This document shows positions 1 to 9,215 of a stretch of DNA of 64,000 bases, in pieces. Each line of letters begins with the position of its first letter. Within the stretch, counting starts at the first letter, position 1. Location of the stretch: contig NZ_JAODIM010000040.1 of NCBI RefSeq assembly GCF_025527015.1, forward strand, positions 248,001-312,000, given 5' to 3'. A model generated the notes under the pieces. That model made no database searches, was not told where the DNA came from, and worked only from the letters and a program-made list of their open reading frames with translations. The position numbers and the translations under genes are program-made. Origin of the DNA: Winslowiella arboricola. GTDB taxonomy: Bacteria > Pseudomonadota > Gammaproteobacteria > Enterobacterales > Enterobacteriaceae.

Positions 1-1
1 T

Positions 2-124
2 CCCGACGAAGTGGAGCAGGCGCTGAGCGCTCATCCCGCTGACTTCACCATCTGGTTTACAAAAATTGTCCGCCAGCAGCCGCTGTTATTACGATCAGGG
101 CGGAAGGATTTCCGCCCTGATTAA
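2..124 (+). CDS. C-terminal fragment, possibly isopentenyl-diphosphate isomerase
   Basis: The only open frame entering from the left edge ends at a TAA at 122-124. Its first residues, PDEVEQALSAHPADFTIWF, resemble the tail of the Nudix enzyme isopentenyl-diphosphate delta-isomerase, where an acidic helix is followed by a hydrophobic FxxW/F segment. This is a judgement from memory of the family and only about 40 codons are visible, with no Nudix box. The last dozen codons run through a 12-bp inverted repeat, so the tail may be a read-through of what was once a shorter protein. It converges on speB, 8 bp away. Another function cannot be excluded. Confidence 0.4.
   Translation, partial: PDEVEQALSAHPADFTIWFTKIVRQQPLLLRSGRKDFRPD
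94..121. terminator. bidirectional hairpin between the left-edge gene and speB
   Basis: A perfect 12-bp stem (ATCAGGGCGGAA / TTCCGCCCTGAT) closes a GGAT loop. It lies between two convergent genes. Neither side has a long T run, so it is a weak intrinsic terminator or simply a convergent-gene hairpin. Confidence 0.5.
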
Positions 125-132
125 GGCGCGGC

Positions 133-1056
133 TTATTCGCCTTTATTTACCGCCTGCACATGCAGCATATCCAGCGCCAGCGTCGCGGCGGCCAGCGCGG
201 TCAAATCTGACTGGTCATAGCCAGGCGCGACTTCAACGATATCCATACCCACAATATTCAGTCCCTGTAATCCACGCACCAGCTTCAGCGCTTTATCCGA
301 GGTCAGGCCACCAATCACCGGCGTGCCGGTGCCAGGCGCATGGGCCGGATCGAGACAGTCGATATCGAACGTCAGATAAACCGGCAGATCGCCGACAATC
401 TGCTTCACCTGCGCCAGAATATCGTCAACGCCACGATCGTTAACCTGCGCCGCATCCAGCACGTGATAACCCAGATCTTTATCAAACTCGGTACGAATAC
501 CGATCTGCACAGAGTGATCGGGATCGATCAAGCCTTCAGCCGGCGCATGGTGGAACATGGTGCCGTGATCGAATTTGGCGCCATTGGAATAGGTATCGGT
601 ATGCGCATCAAAGTGCACCAGTGCCATTTTGCCAAAGTATTTGGCATGAGCGCGCAGCAGCGGCAGCGTGACATAGTGATCGCCACCAAAGCTCAGCATC
701 CGCTTGCCGTTGGCCAGCAGTTTTTCCGCGTGCGCCTGCAGTTTGTCGGTCAGATCCTGTGAATCGCCAAAGGCGTACACCAGATCGCCACAGTCGATCA
801 CTTTCAGACGCTTACGCAGGTCAAAACTCCACGGATAGCGGCAACCTTCCCACGCCAGGTTAGTTGAGATCTGACGGATAGCGTTCGGTCCCAGACGGCT
901 GCCCGGACGGCCTGAAGTGGCGGCATCGAAAGGAATACCGGTAATCACCCACTCGGCGTCAGCGTCGTAAGGCTGGAAGTTAACCGGGAAACGCATAAAA
1001 CCAAAGGCGTTAGAAACCAGCGAGTTATCATACTCATTGCCCAGGGTGTTATTCAT
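133..1056 (-). CDS. speB: agmatinase SpeB
   Basis: Hydrolyses agmatine to putrescine and urea in the cytoplasm, the second step of the arginine-to-putrescine route begun by SpeA. The 307-residue length matches E. coli SpeB (306). The ureohydrolase metal-binding set is intact: GGDHY with His127, DAHTD with Asp150/His152/Asp154, and DIDCLDP with Asp231/Asp233, which hold the two Mn2+ ions. The ATG has an AGAGGA Shine-Dalgarno just upstream. Unlike E. coli, where speA and speB lie close together, an unrelated small gene on the other strand separates them here, so speB needs its own promoter. A strong intrinsic terminator lies between that promoter and the start codon (see 1096-1138). Confidence 0.98.
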   Translation of the reverse strand: MNNTLGNEYDNSLVSNAFGFMRFPVNFQPYDADAEWVITGIPFDAATSGRPGSRLGPNAIRQISTNLAWEGCRYPWSFDLRKRLKVIDCGDLVYAFGDSQDLTDKLQAHAEKLLANGKRMLSFGGDHYVTLPLLRAHAKYFGKMALVHFDAHTDTYSNGAKFDHGTMFHHAPAEGLIDPDHSVQIGIRTEFDKDLGYHVLDAAQVNDRGVDDILAQVKQIVGDLPVYLTFDIDCLDPAHAPGTGTPVIGGLTSDKALKLVRGLQGLNIVGMDIVEVAPGYDQSDLTALAAATLALDMLHVQAVNKGE

Positions 1057-1095
1057 AATACTGTCCTCTTTAAATCTATCATTCAGCTATAGATG

Positions 1096-1138
1096 AAAAA
1101 AATCCCCTCCGCGTCGTTAACCCGACGAGGAAGGGATT
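1096..1138 (-). terminator. intrinsic terminator in the speB leader
   Basis: On the minus strand a 16-nt arm (1138-1123) pairs imperfectly with 1116-1101 around a short GTTAAC-type loop and is followed at once by seven T (1102-1096). It is a textbook Rho-independent terminator that lies about 40 nt upstream of the speB start codon and downstream of its likely promoter. Confidence 0.7.
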
Positions 1139-1178
1139 GAGTGTTAAACCAGCTGACATCATCGATGCATTACAGCAG

Positions 1179-1206
1179 ATTTTAGCATGAACACCTGCAA
1201 AGGTAA
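1179..1206 (-). promoter_or_regulatory. candidate speB leader promoter
   Basis: On the minus strand an extended -10 (TGC then TAAAAT, 1184-1179) lies 16 bp downstream of TTACCT (1206-1201). The expected transcript start is near 1172, giving a leader of about 75 nt before the terminator at 1096-1138. This is predicted from sequence alone. Confidence 0.4.
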
Positions 1207-1340
1207 GAAGTGTTGTGTAACTCGCCGCAATACCCATAAAAAAATATTGTGTATTAGCCTAAAGGATCCAGATATCAGGTCGATATCGCTGATACTAGCT
1301 ATAAAAAATTGATAATGAGTTCATATTGGAGCCATGGTTT

Positions 1341-1799
1341 ATGACTGGATTTTTGGTGTCACGTTTTGGCAGCGTATTAGCGTTGTGGCGTTTAAACAGC
1401 AAATATAAAAATATATTCAAAATCTTACTAACACTCACAGCCTCCAGCACCTTGCTTTTTATGCTGGCGCTTACCTTCGCAGTACCGAATCTTTTTCTGG
1501 CGACACCCTCTGTCCGCGCGGCTGAAATCATCGCAACGCCGGAAGCCAAAAGAGAAACTAACAACGAGTGCCTGCAAAGATTTGAACAAAAATCGGCACG
1601 CCAGCGCGCGCTCTATGACGAAATAACCCATAGCTGGCAACCCATTAGTGACTTCCAGCGCGATGTCGGTGCCGGTTCAGTTCTGCAAGCAGAAATTGAG
1701 TATCGGGAAAGATTTAACCAGTATAATCAGGAAACTATCGATAAATTACGGCAGAAGTTGAGCGCCTGTGAGAAGGCGGCGGCAGAAGCCTGGTACTGA
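1341..1799 (+). CDS. small membrane-anchored protein of unknown function
   Basis: I do not recognise this family. The 152-residue product has a short basic N-terminus, one strongly hydrophobic segment at about residues 26-48 (signal anchor or uncleaved signal), then a hydrophilic charged C-terminal part (about 55-152) rich in Glu, Gln and Arg with helical, coiled-coil-like spacing and two Cys. This predicts a helical periplasmic domain. The ATG at 1341 has GGAG at 1328-1331 nine bases upstream; an in-frame TTG at 1326 has no ribosome site. It lies on the opposite strand between speA and speB, an insertion relative to E. coli. Confidence 0.7.
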   Translation: MTGFLVSRFGSVLALWRLNSKYKNIFKILLTLTASSTLLFMLALTFAVPNLFLATPSVRAAEIIATPEAKRETNNECLQRFEQKSARQRALYDEITHSWQPISDFQRDVGAGSVLQAEIEYRERFNQYNQETIDKLRQKLSACEKAAAEAWY

Positions 1800-1818
1800 C
1801 AAACCGAGAGATTAATCA

Positions 1819-1848
1819 GGTTGGGTGCAGTGTCAGCACCCAACCTTT
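1819..1848. terminator. bidirectional terminator between the 1341 gene and speA
   Basis: A 10-bp perfect stem (GGTTGGGTGC / GCACCCAACC) with a 7-nt loop lies between two convergent genes, followed by TTTAAA on the plus strand. Confidence 0.75.
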
Positions 1849-1854
1849 AAACCG

Positions 1855-3831
1855 CTATTCGTCTTCCAGGTAAGTGTAGCCGTACAGACCACTTTCAAAC
1901 TCTTCGAGGAACTGCGCGCGCAGCTCTTCATCAAGATCGGTCTCTTTTACCTGATTGTGGAAGTGGCGCAGCAACTCTTTCGGATCCAGCTGTACATACT
2001 CCAGCATATCCGCGACCGTATCGCCTTCATCAGAAAGCTGTACTTCCACGCTGCCATCGGCAAAGGCAAACACATCCACCGCTTCGGTATCACCGAACAG
2101 GTTATGCATATTGCCGAGGATCTCCTGATACGCCCCGACCATAAAGAAGCCCAGCATCGGTGGATTTTCCACATCATATTCCGGCATTGGCATGGTGGTG
2201 GCGATGCCGTCACCGTCAATATAGTGGTCAATCGTGCCATCGGAGTCACAGGTAATATCCAGCAGCACCGCACGGCGTTCCGGGGATTTGTTCAGCCCTT
2301 CCAGCGGCAGTACCGGGAACAGCTGATCAATACCCCATGCATCCGGCATTGACTGGAACAGCGAGAAGTTGACGTAAATCTTATCCGCCATACGCTCCTG
2401 CAACTCGTCAATAATCGGACGGTGCGCGCGGTTGCTTGGATCCAGATGCAGCTGGATATAGTGGCAAATGCTGAGATAGAGCTGCTCCGCCCAGGCGCGC
2501 TGCGTCAAATCGTAAATACCCTGCGAGTAGCCGCTATGGATATCAAACAGATCCATCTGGCTGTCGTGCAGCCATTCGCGCAGTGAGCGACGGTTGTCCG
2601 GCTCATGCATCTCCTGCCAGGTATCCCACATGCTGACGATTGGACGCGGTGAATCCGCGTTTGGCGCCTGTGGAATGCTGAACTCGTTACGCTCAACGCC
2701 GATAATATTCGACACCAGTACCGTGTGGTGCGCGGTAACCGCACGACCCGATTCAGTGATCACCGTTGGATGCGGCAGGTTATGCTCTTCACAGGCATCG
2801 CCAATCGCCCAGATGACGTTGTTGGCATATTCATTCAGGCCATAGTTAACCGAGCAGTCCGACTGGGAGCGAGTACCTTCATAGTCCACACCCAGGCCGC
2901 CACCGACGTCGAAGCACTGGATATTGACGCCCAGCTTAGCCAGTTCAACATAGAAACGCGCCGATTCACGCACACCGGTAGCGATATCACGGATATTGGC
3001 CATCTGTGAACCGAGATGGAAGTGCAGCAGCTGCAGGCTGTCGATACGACCCGCTTCGCGCATAATCTCCACCAGCTTCAATACCTGAGTCGCTGACAGA
3101 CCAAACTTCGATTTCTCGCCGCCGCTTGACTGCCATTTACCGGAGCCTTGCGAAGCCAGACGCGCGCGGATACCGAGACGTGGCACCACATTCAGGCGCT
3201 CCGCTTCTTCCAGCACCAGCTTCACTTCAGTCATTTTTTCCAGCACCAGGTACACTTTGTGTCCCAGCTTTTCGCCAATCAGCGCCAGACGAATATATTC
3301 GCGGTCTTTATAACCATTACAGACAATAACCGAGCGCGTCATGCCGGCGTGTGCCAGCACTGCCATCAGTTCGGCTTTGGAACCGGCTTCCAGACCCAGC
3401 GGCTCGCCAGAGTTGATCAGCGATTCGATCACACGTTTGTGCTGGTTTACTTTGATCGGATAAACGAGGAAGTAATCCCCTTTGTAACCGTAAGATTCAC
3501 GCGCACGTTTAAACGCCGCATTGATCGAGCGCAGACGGTGCTGAAGGATCTGCGGGAAGCAGAACAGCGCCGGCAGACGCTGGCCATCGGCCTCACGCTC
3601 TTTGACCAGCTTCGCCAGGTCGACGCGCGCTTCCGGCACATCGGGATCCGGGCAAACACTGATATGCCCCAGTTCATTGACGTCATAATAGTTATTGCCC
3701 CACCAGGCAATATTATAGGTGCGCAGCATTTTGCTGGCGTCTTGATCACTCATGGCCACCTCCTGCATTGAGCGGAGTACACCCTGTTCGCCTGCTGACG
3801 AACCCTTAATTGTCTTCATGTCGTCAGACAT
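1855..3831 (-). CDS. speA: biosynthetic arginine decarboxylase SpeA
   Basis: Decarboxylates arginine to agmatine using pyridoxal phosphate. At 658 residues it is the same length as E. coli SpeA and nearly identical in long blocks. The PLP lysine sits in [10 protein letters not shown] (Lys127), the glycine-rich phosphate site in [13 protein letters not shown], and the catalytic CDSDG near residue 572. The N-terminal alanine-racemase-type barrel precedes the C-terminal beta domain. I take the ATG at 3831 because it aligns with E. coli MSDDM and has GAGG 8 nt upstream; an earlier in-frame ATG at 3843 lacks this. The start codon lies inside the end of yqgB (8-nt overlap), which suggests translational coupling. 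Confidence 0.98.
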   Translation of the reverse strand: MSDDMKTIKGSSAGEQGVLRSMQEVAMSDQDASKMLRTYNIAWWGNNYYDVNELGHISVCPDPDVPEARVDLAKLVKEREADGQRLPALFCFPQILQHRLRSINAAFKRARESYGYKGDYFLVYPIKVNQHKRVIESLINSGEPLGLEAGSKAELMAVLAHAGMTRSVIVCNGYKDREYIRLALIGEKLGHKVYLVLEKMTEVKLVLEEAERLNVVPRLGIRARLASQGSGKWQSSGGEKSKFGLSATQVLKLVEIMREAGRIDSLQLLHFHLGSQMANIRDIATGVRESARFYVELAKLGVNIQCFDVGGGLGVDYEGTRSQSDCSVNYGLNEYANNVIWAIGDACEEHNLPHPTVITESGRAVTAHHTVLVSNIIGVERNEFSIPQAPNADSPRPIVSMWDTWQEMHEPDNRRSLREWLHDSQMDLFDIHSGYSQGIYDLTQRAWAEQLYLSICHYIQLHLDPSNRAHRPIIDELQERMADKIYVNFSLFQSMPDAWGIDQLFPVLPLEGLNKSPERRAVLLDITCDSDGTIDHYIDGDGIATTMPMPEYDVENPPMLGFFMVGAYQEILGNMHNLFGDTEAVDVFAFADGSVEVQLSDEGDTVADMLEYVQLDPKELLRHFHNQVKETDLDEELRAQFLEEFESGLYGYTYLEDE

Positions 3832-3982
3832 CGCGAACCTCAATTTTAAGTAATGATGCGGAACAGTTAACCACTATCGCAGGTCGATCCTGCCAGAACA
3901 ACCCGCAGGCTGTCGATAAACCCGGCATCAATGACTGTTTTAGCGCACAGTGCGGGTGTAATGATTTTTCAGTATAAAACAC
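3824..3982 (-). CDS. yqgB: YqgB-like leader protein overlapping speA
   Basis: A 52-codon frame immediately upstream of speA contains PAIVVNC, matching the AAIVVNC core I recall for E. coli YqgB (43 residues), which also lies directly upstream of speA; QSLM...GLFWQD before it aligns with HSLL...GLLSQF. The GTG at 3982 has GGAG nine bases upstream and gives an N-terminus of nearly the right length. A GTG at 4030 is an alternative but has poorly spaced GGGG. The TGA at 3826-3824 lies inside speA, after its ATG. YqgB has no settled biochemical role; the overlap suggests it acts partly through coupling to speA translation. Confidence 0.6.
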   Translation of the reverse strand: MFYTEKSLHPHCALKQSLMPGLSTACGLFWQDRPAIVVNCSASLLKIEVRDV

Positions 3983-4692
3983 GTCGCCGAACTCCGTTAA
4001 ACGGGTCAGAAAAAGCGGCAGTCGACCCACAGTAAACTGAGAGTCCCCTTGCAGAACTGTAGCAAAAGGTTAACCGGCGCAGGTGTCGTGAAGATTACCG
4101 AAACGAATATAACTTCGGCGGGAGAGCAGAATCGACGGAGAAACAGAAAGGGATTGAAGTACGCCAGAGTGGCGCAGCGAACCGTGCATAGCGAAAACGT
4201 GGTTCATTACTCGTATCACCTCCACATATGCCCTGTAAGCATATGGAAAAAAACGGGTCAGAGGGTGCAACCAGCAATAACGCGGGTTGTCTGACGGAGG
4301 CCACACCGTAACGGAGTAGCGCCCTTAATCTGCCTGAAAGGCAGCGGCGTTTTATACAGCTCCGGGCGTTAAAATGCAAAGTTAAAATGCGCTGAATGAG
4401 ACTGCTGTCAGGAATATTTGCCACTTAAGCAGAGGCCAAAAATGCGTAACGGCAAAAATCGCTGGCAATTCGTTTAATGAGTAACCTAAAATAGCCATCC
4501 AGATGTTAATCCGTCTAAACTGGCTAACTTCTGGACTGCTATGCCGCTGTAAGGCTGTCAGTTTCACTGTGACATTCCTGCCTGCACCAATGAACTGCTC
4601 ACGGCTTTGCCTGAGGGGGCGTGGAGTCAGGCTAACCTGTCTCTTCGCTATGCAGTTGTTTTTTAACCCGTTTTAGTAAGGTAAAGAATAAA
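3983..4692. other. non-coding interval between yqgB/speA and metK
   Basis: About 700 bp with no gene I can support. It must hold the divergent promoters for the yqgB-speA and metK transcripts. Its right half carries the MetJ-like array at 4501-4540, and the metK ribosome site (AAGGTAAAG) ends it. Short open frames here have neither good ribosome sites nor recognisable products. Confidence 0.6.
4501..4540. promoter_or_regulatory. candidate MetJ operator array upstream of metK
   Basis: Five consecutive 8-bp units starting at 4501 (AGATGTTA, ATCCGTCT, AAACTGGC, TAACTTCT, GGACTGCT) resemble the met box AGACGTCT, with the second unit matching 6 of 8 and others about 5 of 8. MetJ with S-adenosylmethionine represses metK in E. 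coli through such tandem boxes, so position and phasing fit. The match is imperfect. Confidence 0.45.
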
Positions 4693-5844
4693 ATGGCTAA
4701 ACACCTTTTTACGTCCGAGTCTGTATCAGAAGGACATCCTGACAAAATCGCTGACCAAATTTCAGATGCCGTGCTGGATGCCATCCTTGAACAGGATCCG
4801 AAAGCACGCGTTGCCTGTGAAACCTATGTCAAAACCGGCATGGTTCTGGTTGGCGGCGAAATTACTACCAGCGCCTGGGTCGATATCGAAGAAATCACCC
4901 GTAATACAGTGCGTGAAATCGGCTATGTCCATTCCGATATGGGCTTTGATGCCAACTCTTGTGCGGTGTTAAATGCCATTGGCAAACAGTCCCCGGATAT
5001 TAACCAGGGTGTTGACCGTGCCGATCCGCTGGAGCAAGGCGCTGGCGACCAGGGTCTGATGTTTGGTTATGCCACCAATGAAACCGACGTGCTGATGCCT
5101 GCGCCGGTAACTTATGCGCACCGTCTGGTGCAGCGTCAGGCAGAAGTGCGTAAAAACGGCACCCTGCCATGGTTACGCCCTGATGCGAAAAGCCAGGTGA
5201 CCTTCCAGTACGATAACGGCAAAATTGTGGGTATCGACGCGGTCGTGCTGTCAACTCAGCATGCGGAAGAGATTGGCCTGAAAGATCTGCAGGAAGCGGT
5301 GATGGAAGAGATCATCAAGCCGGTTCTGCCGACCGAATGGCTGACCGCCAGCACCAAATTCTTTATTAACCCGACTGGCCGTTTTGTTATCGGTGGCCCA
5401 ATGGGCGACTGCGGCCTGACCGGTCGAAAAATCATCGTGGATACCTACGGCGGCATGGCTCGTCACGGTGGCGGCGCGTTCTCCGGTAAAGATCCGTCTA
5501 AAGTTGACCGTTCAGCGGCCTACGCTGCACGTTACGTGGCGAAAAACATCGTTGCCGCCGGTCTGGCTGACCGTTGTGAGATTCAGGTTTCCTACGCGAT
5601 CGGCGTGGCTGAGCCGACTTCCATCATGGTGGAAACCTTCGGTACCGAGAAAATCGCCAGCGAACAGCTGACGCTGCTGGTACGCGAGTTCTTCGACCTG
5701 CGTCCTTACGGTCTGATCCAGATGCTGGATCTGCTGCACCCAATCTACCGCGAGACTGCGGCTTATGGTCACTTTGGCCGTGAGCACTTCCCGTGGGAAA
5801 AAACCGACAAAGCCGCGCAGCTGCGCGACGCTGCAGGTCTGTAA
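4693..5844 (+). CDS. metK: S-adenosylmethionine synthase MetK
   Basis: Makes S-adenosylmethionine from ATP and methionine, feeding methylation and spermidine synthesis. At 383 residues it is one shorter than E. coli MetK (it lacks the terminal Lys) and is almost identical otherwise. The ATP motif [17 protein letters not shown], the GAGDQG hexapeptide and the C-terminal GGGAFSGKD loop are all intact. Start ATG follows a TAAGGTAAAG ribosome site. The long upstream region with met-box-like repeats fits repression by MetJ. It is followed by a strong terminator at 5881, so it is probably transcribed alone. Confidence 0.99.
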   Translation: MAKHLFTSESVSEGHPDKIADQISDAVLDAILEQDPKARVACETYVKTGMVLVGGEITTSAWVDIEEITRNTVREIGYVHSDMGFDANSCAVLNAIGKQSPDINQGVDRADPLEQGAGDQGLMFGYATNETDVLMPAPVTYAHRLVQRQAEVRKNGTLPWLRPDAKSQVTFQYDNGKIVGIDAVVLSTQHAEEIGLKDLQEAVMEEIIKPVLPTEWLTASTKFFINPTGRFVIGGPMGDCGLTGRKIIVDTYGGMARHGGGAFSGKDPSKVDRSAAYAARYVAKNIVAAGLADRCEIQVSYAIGVAEPTSIMVETFGTEKIASEQLTLLVREFFDLRPYGLIQMLDLLHPIYRETAAYGHFGREHFPWEKTDKAAQLRDAAGL

Positions 5845-5880
5845 TTTCAGCCAGTATTCATATCCGCAATACTGTTGCAG

Positions 5881-5910
5881 GGGAGCCGTTTTCGGCTCCC
5901 TTTTTTATTT
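5881..5910 (+). terminator. metK intrinsic terminator
   Basis: The hairpin GGGAGCCGTTTTCGGCTCCC is followed by TTTTTTATTT. The hairpin is one copy of the repeat family B described at 5941, here with a genuine U tract. Confidence 0.85.
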
Positions 5911-5940
5911 GCGCACGGACGGCGAGAAACACTGATTTTT

Positions 5941-6022
5941 TGTAGGGGAAGCCGTTTTCGGCTCCCGTCTGAATGGCGGGCGCGGTGCAAATCATCGGCA
6001 CGAGCGGCGAGAACGCCGCCCC
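5941..6022. repeat. palindromic repeats, family B (5941-5966) and family A (6001-6022)
   Basis: Family B copy: TGTAGGGG then a GAAGCCGTTTTCGGCTCCC hairpin. Family A copy: GAGCGGCGAGAACGCCGCCC with an eroded first arm. The stretch between them contains a shared GCGGTGCAAAT-type linker also seen near 56270 and, in part, 39658. Confidence 0.75.
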
Positions 6023-6057
6023 CGGGTCCATTTTTTTTACTATTTGACATTAAACAG

Positions 6058-6073
6058 ATGATAACGATTACAT
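6058..6073. promoter_or_regulatory. second, weaker gal-operator-like site
   Basis: ATGATAACGATTACAT keeps most positions of the GalR/GalS consensus GTGNAANCGNTTNCAC, including the central CG and the TTNCA half. It lies about 204 bp upstream of the strong site at 6262, just after TTGACA (6044-6049). The spacing would allow looping. Confidence 0.4.
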
Positions 6074-6261
6074 TTTGAAACGCTTTATTTATCGGTAATT
6101 TAGGAATTTTACGGCGTATTAATCAGCCAGAAAATGCGCTATTTTCAGCGTCGTCTGATAGCCAATAACTGGAATAATGTCAGAAACTTATCAGGTGCTA
6201 TAACTGAGTGGTTAATTAACCTGGAAAGAGTGAAAAATGCTGGTTTACAGGGTTCCGGCGA

Positions 6262-6277
6262 GTGTAACCGATTACAC
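6262..6277. promoter_or_regulatory. GalR/GalS operator of galP
   Basis: GTGTAACCGATTACAC matches the gal operator consensus GTGNAANCGNTTNCAC at every fixed position. E. coli galP is controlled by GalS/GalR at such sites, so both sequence and position support it. Confidence 0.85.
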
Positions 6278-6280
6278 TAG

Positions 6281-6296
6281 TGTGATCGACCTCACT
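6281..6296. promoter_or_regulatory. CRP-cAMP site of galP
   Basis: TGTGATCGACCTCACT fits the CRP consensus TGTGA-N6-TCACA with one mismatch, three bases after the gal operator and about 60 bp before the start codon. Confidence 0.75.
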
Positions 6297-6358
6297 TTTC
6301 ACCCGCTAAAGGTTCTCTAACATTGATAAAAACAACATAGTTACTTCGTGGAGGCTAC

Positions 6359-7756
6359 ATGCCTGGCAATACACATAAAAGCAGAACTTCAAATAAGGCA
6401 ATGACCTTGTTTGTCTGCTTTCTTGCAGCGCTCGCAGGGCTGCTGTTTGGACTGGATATCGGCGTTATTGCCGGAGCACTGCCATTTATCGCTAAAGATT
6501 TTAACGTCACCAACCATCAGCAGGAGTGGATCGTCAGCTCAATGATGTTTGGCGCCGCCGTTGGTGCCGTGATCAGCGGCTGGATGTCCTCCAGCCTTGG
6601 CCGTAAAAAAAGCCTGATGGCTGGCGCTATCCTGTTTGTTATCGGTTCACTGTGGTCAGCCTTTTCCCCTAACGCCGAGATGCTGATTGTCGCACGCGTG
6701 TTGCTGGGTCTGGCAGTGGGTATCGCTTCCTACACAGCCCCGCTGTATCTCTCGGAAATCGCACCGGAGAAAATTCGCGGCAGTATGATTTCGCTGTATC
6801 AGCTGATGATTACCATCGGTATTCTGGGTGCTTACCTCTCCGATACCGCTTTCAGCTACACCGGAAACTGGCGCTGGATGCTGGGTGTGATCACCATTCC
6901 CGCCCTGCTGCTGCTGGTCGGCGTCTTCTTCCTGCCAAACAGCCCACGCTGGCTGGCGGCAAAAGGCAACTTCCGTGACGCCCAGCGCGTGCTTGATCGC
7001 CTGCGTGATACCAGCGAACAGGCAAAACGTGAACTGGATGAAATTCGTGAAAGCCTGAAAGTGAAGCAGTCTGGCTGGAGTCTGTTTAAAGACAACAGCA
7101 ACTTCCGTCGCGCTGTGTTCCTTGGCGTGCTGCTGCAGGTGATGCAACAGTTCACCGGCATGAACGTTATTATGTATTACGCGCCGAAAATCTTTGAAAT
7201 TGCCGGCTTTACCAATACTACCCAGCAGATGTGGGGCACCGTTATCGTTGGTCTGATCAACGTACTGGCGACCTTTATCGCTATCGGTCTGGTGGATCGC
7301 TGGGGCCGTAAACCGACCCTGACACTGGGCTTCCTGGTGATGGCGGTAGGTATGGGTATCCTTGGCACCATGCTGCATATCGGCATTCACAGCGCAGGCG
7401 CGCAGTACTTCGCGGTTGCCATGCTGCTGATGTTTATCATCGGTTTTGCGATGAGCGCCGGTCCGCTGATCTGGGTGCTCTGTTCAGAGATCCAGCCGCT
7501 GAAAGGACGTGATTTTGGTATCACCGTCTCTACCGCGACTAACTGGATTGCCAACATGATTGTCGGGGCAACCTTCCTGACCATGCTGAACACGCTGGGT
7601 AACGCCAACACCTTCTGGGTGTACTCGGGCCTGAATATCTTCTTTATTCTGCTGACCCTGTGGCTGATTCCTGAAACTAAAGGTGTGTCGCTGGAGCATA
7701 TCGAGCGCAACCTGTTATCGGGTAAAAAGCTACGCGAAATCGGTTCACGCGATTAA
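6359..7756 (+). CDS. galP: galactose:H+ symporter GalP
   Basis: An inner-membrane sugar porter of the major facilitator superfamily that brings in galactose (and glucose) with a proton. Length 465 is within one residue of E. coli GalP. Twelve membrane segments are readable, with the family signatures GRKKS after TM2, LPNSPRW after TM6, DRWGRKP after TM8 and PETKG after TM12; [12 protein letters not shown] in TM7 is the sugar-binding QQxTG stretch. ATG at 6359 follows GGAGG. Control by gal operator and CRP is visible upstream. A GNRA-loop hairpin follows the gene. Confidence 0.96.
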   Translation: MPGNTHKSRTSNKAMTLFVCFLAALAGLLFGLDIGVIAGALPFIAKDFNVTNHQQEWIVSSMMFGAAVGAVISGWMSSSLGRKKSLMAGAILFVIGSLWSAFSPNAEMLIVARVLLGLAVGIASYTAPLYLSEIAPEKIRGSMISLYQLMITIGILGAYLSDTAFSYTGNWRWMLGVITIPALLLLVGVFFLPNSPRWLAAKGNFRDAQRVLDRLRDTSEQAKRELDEIRESLKVKQSGWSLFKDNSNFRRAVFLGVLLQVMQQFTGMNVIMYYAPKIFEIAGFTNTTQQMWGTVIVGLINVLATFIAIGLVDRWGRKPTLTLGFLVMAVGMGILGTMLHIGIHSAGAQYFAVAMLLMFIIGFAMSAGPLIWVLCSEIQPLKGRDFGITVSTATNWIANMIVGATFLTMLNTLGNANTFWVYSGLNIFFILLTLWLIPETKGVSLEHIERNLLSGKKLREIGSRD

Positions 7757-7764
7757 TCGTTGCA

Positions 7765-7790
7765 GTACGGGCGGCGCAAGCCGCCCGTAC
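7765..7790. terminator. hairpin after galP
   Basis: An 11-bp perfect stem (GTACGGGCGGC / GCCGCCCGTAC) closes a GCAA tetraloop. There is no T run after it. The GGGCGGC arms relate it to repeat family A. Confidence 0.55.
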
Positions 7791-7834
7791 GTCATCAGTT
7801 GCATCCCTTTCCCGCCCGAATTATTCTTCCCGAT

Positions 7835-8347
7835 ATGAAATCTTCCCGACTCCCAATCGCTTTACAGCAATCTGTGATGCGCGCTTTGCGTAGCAATCTG
7901 CAACAGGCCAATCAGCGTCTTGAGCGCGACTATGCCGAACCAAAACTGGTTTATCAGCAGCGTGGTACCGCGGCTGGCACCGCCTGGCTGCAAAGCTGGG
8001 AAATTCGTCTGAATCCGGTATTGCTGCTGGAAAATCAGCAGGCATTTATCGATGAGGTGATCCCGCATGAACTGGCGCATCTGCTGGTATGGAAATACTT
8101 TGGTCGCGTGGCGCCGCACGGCAAAGAGTGGAAATGGATGATGGCAACCGTGCTGGAAGTCGCCCCACGCCGCACGCATCAGTTTGAACTGGACTCCGTA
8201 CGCAGCCGCGCCTTCCCCTATCGCTGTAGCTGCCAGCAGCATCAGTTATCAATACGCCGCCACAATCGCGTGCTGCGCGGTGAGAGCGAGTATCGTTGTC
8301 TGCGCTGTGGCGATATTCTGCAACCGGGCGACTTCCTCAATTCTTAA
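7835..8347 (+). CDS. sprT: SprT-family zinc metalloprotease-like protein
   Basis: A 170-residue cytoplasmic protein matching E. coli SprT (165) along its length. It has the zinc-protease helix HELAHLLVW and a third His-rich stretch in [14 protein letters not shown], then a C-terminal zinc ribbon with CSCQQH and CLRCG. SprT/Spartan relatives cleave DNA-protein crosslinks in eukaryotes, while the bacterial role is poorly defined. I chose ATG 7835 because [12 protein letters not shown] aligns with E. coli MKTSRLPIAIQQ; the frame is open upstream but through the galP hairpin. Its C-terminus is a few residues longer than in E. coli. Confidence 0.93.
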   Translation: MKSSRLPIALQQSVMRALRSNLQQANQRLERDYAEPKLVYQQRGTAAGTAWLQSWEIRLNPVLLLENQQAFIDEVIPHELAHLLVWKYFGRVAPHGKEWKWMMATVLEVAPRRTHQFELDSVRSRAFPYRCSCQQHQLSIRRHNRVLRGESEYRCLRCGDILQPGDFLNS

Positions 8348-8467
8348 AAGTGCTGAATGCTGGCTAAAAGTTAAACGTTAACTCACTGATTGCTATCGGC
8401 GTACTGCGCGTTTGCTGCGCTATCTGTTAACCTGCGCGCTGTTTTTCGGAATAGTAAAAAACGGATT

Positions 8468-9181
8468 ATGTCGCGTAAAATAATATCCCCATTTGCACTT
8501 ATGCTGCTGCTGACGTCGTTTGCGGCGCAAAGCCTGAGCCTTGATAACTTCCATCAAAATAGCTTCTCCCAGGCGAAAGCCTGGGCCGCCCGGATTAATG
8601 CTGATGCCCCTGGCAGCTTTTACTGCGGCTGCAAAATAGACTGGCACGGCAAAAAAGGGGTGCCCGACCTCGCCTCCTGTGGCTACCAGGTGCGTAAAAA
8701 CGCCAACCGCGCCGGACGTATCGAGTGGGAACATGTGGTTCCCGCCTGGCAATTTGGTCATCAGCGCCAGTGCTGGCAGGATGGCGGGCGCAAAAACTGC
8801 AGCAAAGATCCGCTCTATCGCAAGATAGAAACCGATCTGCATAATCTGCAACCGGCGGTGGGTGAAGTGAATGGCGACCGCGGTAACTTTATGTATAGTC
8901 AGTGGAAAGGCGGCGAACAGCAGTACGGCCGCTGCGAGATGAAAGTCGACTTTAAACAGAAGCTGGCCGAGCCACCGGTACGGGCGCGTGGCGCAATTGC
9001 CCGCACTTATTTCTATATGCGCGATCAGTACCAGCTGCGGCTGTCAAAGCAGCAAAGCCAGTTAATGGCCGCCTGGAACAAGCTCTATCCGGTGACGCCA
9101 TGGGAGTGTGAACGCGATAAACGCATCGCCCGCGTACAGGGCAACCATAATCCCTATGTACAGCAAGCTTGCCAGCGGTAA
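8468..9181 (+). CDS. endA: periplasmic endonuclease I EndA
   Basis: Secreted non-specific double-strand DNase, 237 residues (E. coli 235). A signal peptide is readable at about residues 1-21 (MSRKII then a hydrophobic core). The beta-beta-alpha metal nuclease core is intact: [12 protein letters not shown] with the catalytic His, then [15 protein letters not shown] with the metal-binding Asn/Asp. Eight Cys, several in paired positions, fit disulphides in the periplasm. The ATG aligns with the family start. It is followed by a good terminator hairpin at 9216. Confidence 0.96.
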   Translation: MSRKIISPFALMLLLTSFAAQSLSLDNFHQNSFSQAKAWAARINADAPGSFYCGCKIDWHGKKGVPDLASCGYQVRKNANRAGRIEWEHVVPAWQFGHQRQCWQDGGRKNCSKDPLYRKIETDLHNLQPAVGEVNGDRGNFMYSQWKGGEQQYGRCEMKVDFKQKLAEPPVRARGAIARTYFYMRDQYQLRLSKQQSQLMAAWNKLYPVTPWECERDKRIARVQGNHNPYVQQACQR

Positions 9182-9215
9182 AATCACTCCTCTAAACTAA
9201 GCCATTCATCTGTAT

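Larger units (their letters stand above)
5845..6358. other. metK-galP interval with repeats and galP control region
   Basis: No gene. The left part holds the metK terminator and copies of the two palindromic repeats (5881-5900, 5941-5966, 6001-6022). The right part, from about 6044, is the galP control region with operator- and CRP-like sites. Confidence 0.75.

Noticed and set aside
1079..1237. 52-codon minus-strand frame upstream of speB
   Set aside because: No ribosome site, starts upstream of the predicted transcript start and runs through the terminator hairpin; no codon-use signal.
4031..4692. SAM riboswitch before metK
   Set aside because: I could not find the conserved SAM aptamer core; enterobacteria use MetJ, and met-box-like repeats are present.
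6656..7390. Long minus-strand frame opposite galP
   Set aside because: Mirror of a well-supported gene with strong codon bias; product is His/Gln-rich and unlike any family.
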